Source: Geodermatophilus sabuli (lineage in GTDB: Bacteria; Actinomycetota; Actinomycetes; Mycobacteriales; Geodermatophilaceae). From it: a stretch of 64,000 nucleotides of DNA. How positions within the stretch are numbered: the stretch's first letter is position 1; the number at the start of each line of letters is the position of its first letter. The position numbers and the translations under genes were made by a program. Positions 61,425 through 64,000 of the stretch are shown in pieces. The notes under the pieces are model-generated. The model had not been told where the DNA came from, did not search any database, and was given only the letters and a program-made list of their open reading frames with translations. The stretch is taken from positions 1-64,000 of the forward strand of contig NZ_JAAGWF010000027.1 in NCBI RefSeq assembly GCF_010686765.1, in the 5' to 3' direction.

Positions 61425-62678
61425 GTGTCCGACGTCTCCGGCCTGCCGCTGATCGGGGCCGCGGCGCTGCGTGCCCGCGCCGCCGCCCGGGTGCTGCGCA
61501 CCCTGCCCACCGACACCAAGGACGCCGCGCTGCGTGCCATGGCCGACGCGCTGGTCGAGCGCACCGATGAGGTGCTGGCCGCCAACGCCGTCGACGTCGA
61601 GGCCGCCGCCGCTGCCGGCACGCCCGCGTCGGTGCTCGACCGGCTGCGGCTGGACGCCCCGCGGCTGGCCGGCGTCGCCGCTGCGCTGCGCGAACTGGTG
61701 GCGCTGCCCGACCCGGTGGGGGACGTCGTCCGCGGCTCGACGCTGGCCAACGGACTGCAGCTGCGCCAGGTGCGGGTGCCCCTCGGGGTGGTCGGCATCG
61801 TCTACGAGGCCCGGCCCAACGTGACCGTGGACGCCGCGGGGCTCTGCCTCAAGAGCGGCAACGCGGCGCTGCTGCGCGGCTCCGCGTCGGCCTTCCGCAC
61901 CAACACCGCACTGGTCGCCGTCCTGACCGAGGCGGCCGAGAAGGCGGGGCTGCCCTCCGGGTCGATCGAGCTGCTGCCGGCCGACCGCGCGTCGGTCGGC
62001 GAGCTGCTGAACGCCCGCGGGCTGGTCGACGTGGTCATCCCGCGCGGAGGGGCCTCGCTGATCCAGCGGGTGGTCCGTGAGTCGCGCGTGCCGGTGATCG
62101 AGACCGGCGAGGGCAACTGCCACGTCTACGTCGACGCCTCGGCCGACCCCGCGATCGCCGAGGCCATCGTGCTCAACTCCAAGACCCACCGGGTGAGCGT
62201 CTGCAACTCCGCGGAGACGCTGCTGGTGCACCGCGACGTCCCCTTCCTGCCCCGGCTGCTGTCCGCGCTCGCCGAGGCCGGGGTGACCCTGCACGGGGAC
62301 CCCGCGGCCCTGGCCGCCTCCGCCGCGGTGGTGCCGGCGACCGACGAGGACTGGGGCACCGAGTACCTGTCGATGGACATGGCGGTGCGGGTCGTCGACG
62401 ACCTCCCGCAGGCGCTGGACCACATCGAGCGGTGGGGGACCGGGCACAGCGAGGCCATCGTCGCCGACTCCGCCCGGGCCATCGCCGAGTTCACCGCCGG
62501 GGTGGACGCCGCCGCGGTGCTGGTCAACGCCTCGACCCGGTTCACCGACGGCGGCGAGTTCGGCTTCGGCGCCGAGATCGGCATCTCCACGCAGAAGCTG
62601 CACGCGCGGGGCCCGCTCGGCCTGCCCGAGCTGACCTCCACCACCTACGTCGTGACCGGCAGCGGCCACACCCGCTGA
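61425..62678 (+). CDS. proA: Gamma-glutamyl phosphate reductase
   Basis: A 417-aa ALDH-superfamily enzyme. Family marks: [36 protein letters not shown], and the catalytic Cys in [17 protein letters not shown]; the end has [20 protein letters not shown]. It reduces the product of ProB to glutamate semialdehyde on the way to proline. It is about 6 kb from proB here, with inserted def, MarR and zinc genes between, rather than next to it. GTG start is leaderless-type. Confidence 0.96.
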   Translation: MSDVSGLPLIGAAALRARAAARVLRTLPTDTKDAALRAMADALVERTDEVLAANAVDVEAAAAAGTPASVLDRLRLDAPRLAGVAAALRELVALPDPVGDVVRGSTLANGLQLRQVRVPLGVVGIVYEARPNVTVDAAGLCLKSGNAALLRGSASAFRTNTALVAVLTEAAEKAGLPSGSIELLPADRASVGELLNARGLVDVVIPRGGASLIQRVVRESRVPVIETGEGNCHVYVDASADPAIAEAIVLNSKTHRVSVCNSAETLLVHRDVPFLPRLLSALAEAGVTLHGDPAALAASAAVVPATDEDWGTEYLSMDMAVRVVDDLPQALDHIERWGTGHSEAIVADSARAIAEFTAGVDAAAVLVNASTRFTDGGEFGFGAEIGISTQKLHARGPLGLPELTSTTYVVTGSGHTR

Positions 62679-62715
62679 CCGCCGCTCCGCCCCGCCACCC
62701 CCGAAGGGGAGCCGC

Positions 62716-63603
62716 ATGCCCCGTCCGCCGTCGCAGTCCCCGCAGTTCTCCTCGGTCGCCGACGTCGGCAAGCGGCTGTCCACCGCCGGGTACCTGCCCG
62801 ACGCGCAGATCGCCACGACCGTCTTCCTCGCCGACCGGCTGGGCAAGCCGCTGCTCGTGGAGGGTCCGGCCGGCACCGGGAAGACCGAGCTGGCCAAGGC
62901 ACTGGCGGCCGCGACCGGGTCGGAGCTGATCCGGCTGCAGTGCTACGAGGGGCTGGACGAGGCCCGGGCGCTCTACGAGTGGAACTACAAGAAGCAACTG
63001 CTGCGGATCCAGGCGGCGCAGGGCACGGGCGGCGCGGACTGGGACACCGTCCACGACGACATCTTCGGGGAGGAGTTCCTGCTCGCCCGGCCGCTGCTCA
63101 CCGCCATCCGACGCACCGAGCCGACCGTGCTGCTCATCGACGAGACCGACAAGGCCGACGTCGAGGTCGAGGGGCTGTTGCTCGAGGTGCTGTCGGACTT
63201 CCAGGTCACCATCCCCGAGCTCGGCACCGTGACCGCCACCCGCCGGCCGATGGTGGTGCTGACCTCCAACGCCACCCGGGAGCTGTCGGAGGCGCTCAAG
63301 CGGCGCTGTCTGTACCTGGCGCTGGACTACCCGTCGGCGGAGCGGGAGCGGGAGATCGTGCTCTCCCGGGTGCCCGACCTCGCGCCGGGGCTGGCCGAGC
63401 AGCTGGTCCGCACCATCCGGGCGCTGCGGGCGCTGGAGCTGAAGAAGTCGCCGTCGATCTCGGAGACCCTCGACTGGGCGCAGACGCTGCTCGAGCTGGG
63501 GCTGGACACCCTCGACGAGTCGGCGGTGCGCTCGACGCTGGGCGTGGTGCTCAAGCACGCCAGTGACCAGCAGCGGGCCGCCGCCGAGCTGCGGCTGAAC
63601 TGA
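62716..63603 (+). CDS. MoxR-type AAA+ ATPase
   Basis: A 295-aa AAA+ ATPase of the MoxR/CoxD type. Walker A is VEGPAGTGKTELAKAL, followed by LIRLQCYEGLDEARALYEWN, which is the family's specific insert; Walker B is VLLIDETDKADVE; sensor 1 lies in VVLTSNATRELSEALKRRC. MoxR ATPases work with VWA proteins to insert cofactors or mature complexes. The next gene, overlapping by one base (TGATG), encodes such a partner. AAGGGGAG precedes the ATG. Confidence 0.92.
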   Translation: MPRPPSQSPQFSSVADVGKRLSTAGYLPDAQIATTVFLADRLGKPLLVEGPAGTGKTELAKALAAATGSELIRLQCYEGLDEARALYEWNYKKQLLRIQAAQGTGGADWDTVHDDIFGEEFLLARPLLTAIRRTEPTVLLIDETDKADVEVEGLLLEVLSDFQVTIPELGTVTATRRPMVVLTSNATRELSEALKRRCLYLALDYPSAEREREIVLSRVPDLAPGLAEQLVRTIRALRALELKKSPSISETLDWAQTLLELGLDTLDESAVRSTLGVVLKHASDQQRAAAELRLN

Positions 63604-64000
63604 TGACCGCGCCCGCCGGCTCCGCGGCCGCACCGGGTGGCCTGGCCGGGCACCTGGACGGCTTCGTCCGCGCCGTCCGCGACGCCGGCATCCCCGTGGG
63701 CATCAGCCAGGCGGTGGACGCCGCCGAGATCCTCACCGTGGTCGAGCTGCTCGACCGCGAGCAGCTGCGCCACGGGCTGGCCGCGGTGCTGCTGCAGCGG
63801 GCGGCGCAGCGGCCGGCCTACGACGTGCTGTTCGACCTGTGGTGGCCGCTGGGCGACCGGCCGGTCGCCGTTCCCGAGGACGACGAGGACCGCGCCGACC
63901 CGTCGGGCGAGTCCACCCTCGACGCGCCCGACACGGACCCCGGCGACCTCGCCCAGCTGCTGCGCGACCGGCTGGCGCGGTTGCTGCTGGAGGGGGACGA
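63603..64000 (+). CDS. VWA domain-containing CoxE-like protein, N-terminal part
   Basis: Runs off the window edge; 132 codons are seen. The visible part reads HLDGFVRAVRDAGIPVGISQ, 'RHGLAAVLLQRAAQRPAYDVLFDLWW', which matches the N-terminal helical domain of CoxE-type VWA proteins, and then an acidic linker. The VWA domain itself would follow. It overlaps the MoxR gene by one base, so both form the expected pair. Confidence 0.75.
   Translation, partial: MTAPAGSAAAPGGLAGHLDGFVRAVRDAGIPVGISQAVDAAEILTVVELLDREQLRHGLAAVLLQRAAQRPAYDVLFDLWWPLGDRPVAVPEDDEDRADPSGESTLDAPDTDPGDLAQLLRDRLARLLLEGD

Noticed and set aside
1-64000. CRISPR array
   Set aside because: No regularly spaced direct repeats with unique spacers of the right size were seen anywhere; the only tandem repeat is the in-frame 18-bp unit at 32368-32458.

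Overview
The window is a very GC-rich actinobacterial chromosome segment. Supporting signs are GTG starts, TANNNT boxes placed for leaderless transcription, a mycothiol-type maleylpyruvate isomerase-family gene, a BTAD/AfsR-like giant regulator, and the actinobacterial order tig-clpP1-clpP2-clpX-(valS)-folC-DUF4233-ndk-radical SAM-rne-rplU-rpmA-obgE-proB. Overall flavour suggests Frankiales/Geodermatophilaceae (Blastococcus, Geodermatophilus or Modestobacter type); the genus is an inference.

Layout. 1-8145: ordinary metabolic genes (TauE/SafE-type permease start, RraA-like, DUF6461, YjbR, GNAT, PhoD phosphatase plus a secreted endonuclease/phosphatase, MocR regulator divergent from a MetE-like methyltransferase). 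8187-13332: a patchwork zone that opens with a scrap of a tyrosine integrase gene. It carries a secreted peptidoglycan-binding-like protein, a superinfection-immunity/DUF2510 membrane protein and a three-gene sensor/kinase/response-regulator operon.

13333-29757: a clear integrative element of about 16.4 kb. It is bounded by a 48-bp exact direct repeat made of the 3' part of tRNA-Gly(TCC). Just inside each end is an identical 20-bp double motif (TGACCTAT twice) that looks like integrase arm-type sites. The element carries an integrase pseudogene split by an IS5-family insertion (with terminal inverted repeats and a TTA target duplication), a second intact integrase with an excisionase, and a ribbon-helix-helix protein. 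Its cargo looks like defence: a type II-like CBASS operon (CapV patatin, CD-NTase, E2-E1 Cap2, no Cap3 seen), an unknown 415-aa protein, a two-gene Schlafen/AlbA_2 plus PD-(D/E)XK nuclease-like operon, and a DEDDh exonuclease-BRCT-BRCT-TerD fusion. An unknown membrane protein lies near the left end.

29817-64000: core genome. A large BTAD/AAA regulator is divergent from a glycosyltransferase; tRNA-Pro follows; then tig and the clp operon (with a ClgR-like box), a DUF559 gene between two palindromic repeats, valS divergent from folC-DUF4233-ndk, radical SAM pair, rne, rplU-rpmA, obgE-proB, def-GNAT, a mycothiol-type gene pair divergent from a MarR regulator, the zinc operon znuA-znuC-znuB-zur with a Zur-box-like palindrome, proA, and a MoxR/VWA pair running off the window end.

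A family of hairpin repeats with compensating arms sits at the 3' ends of at least five core genes.
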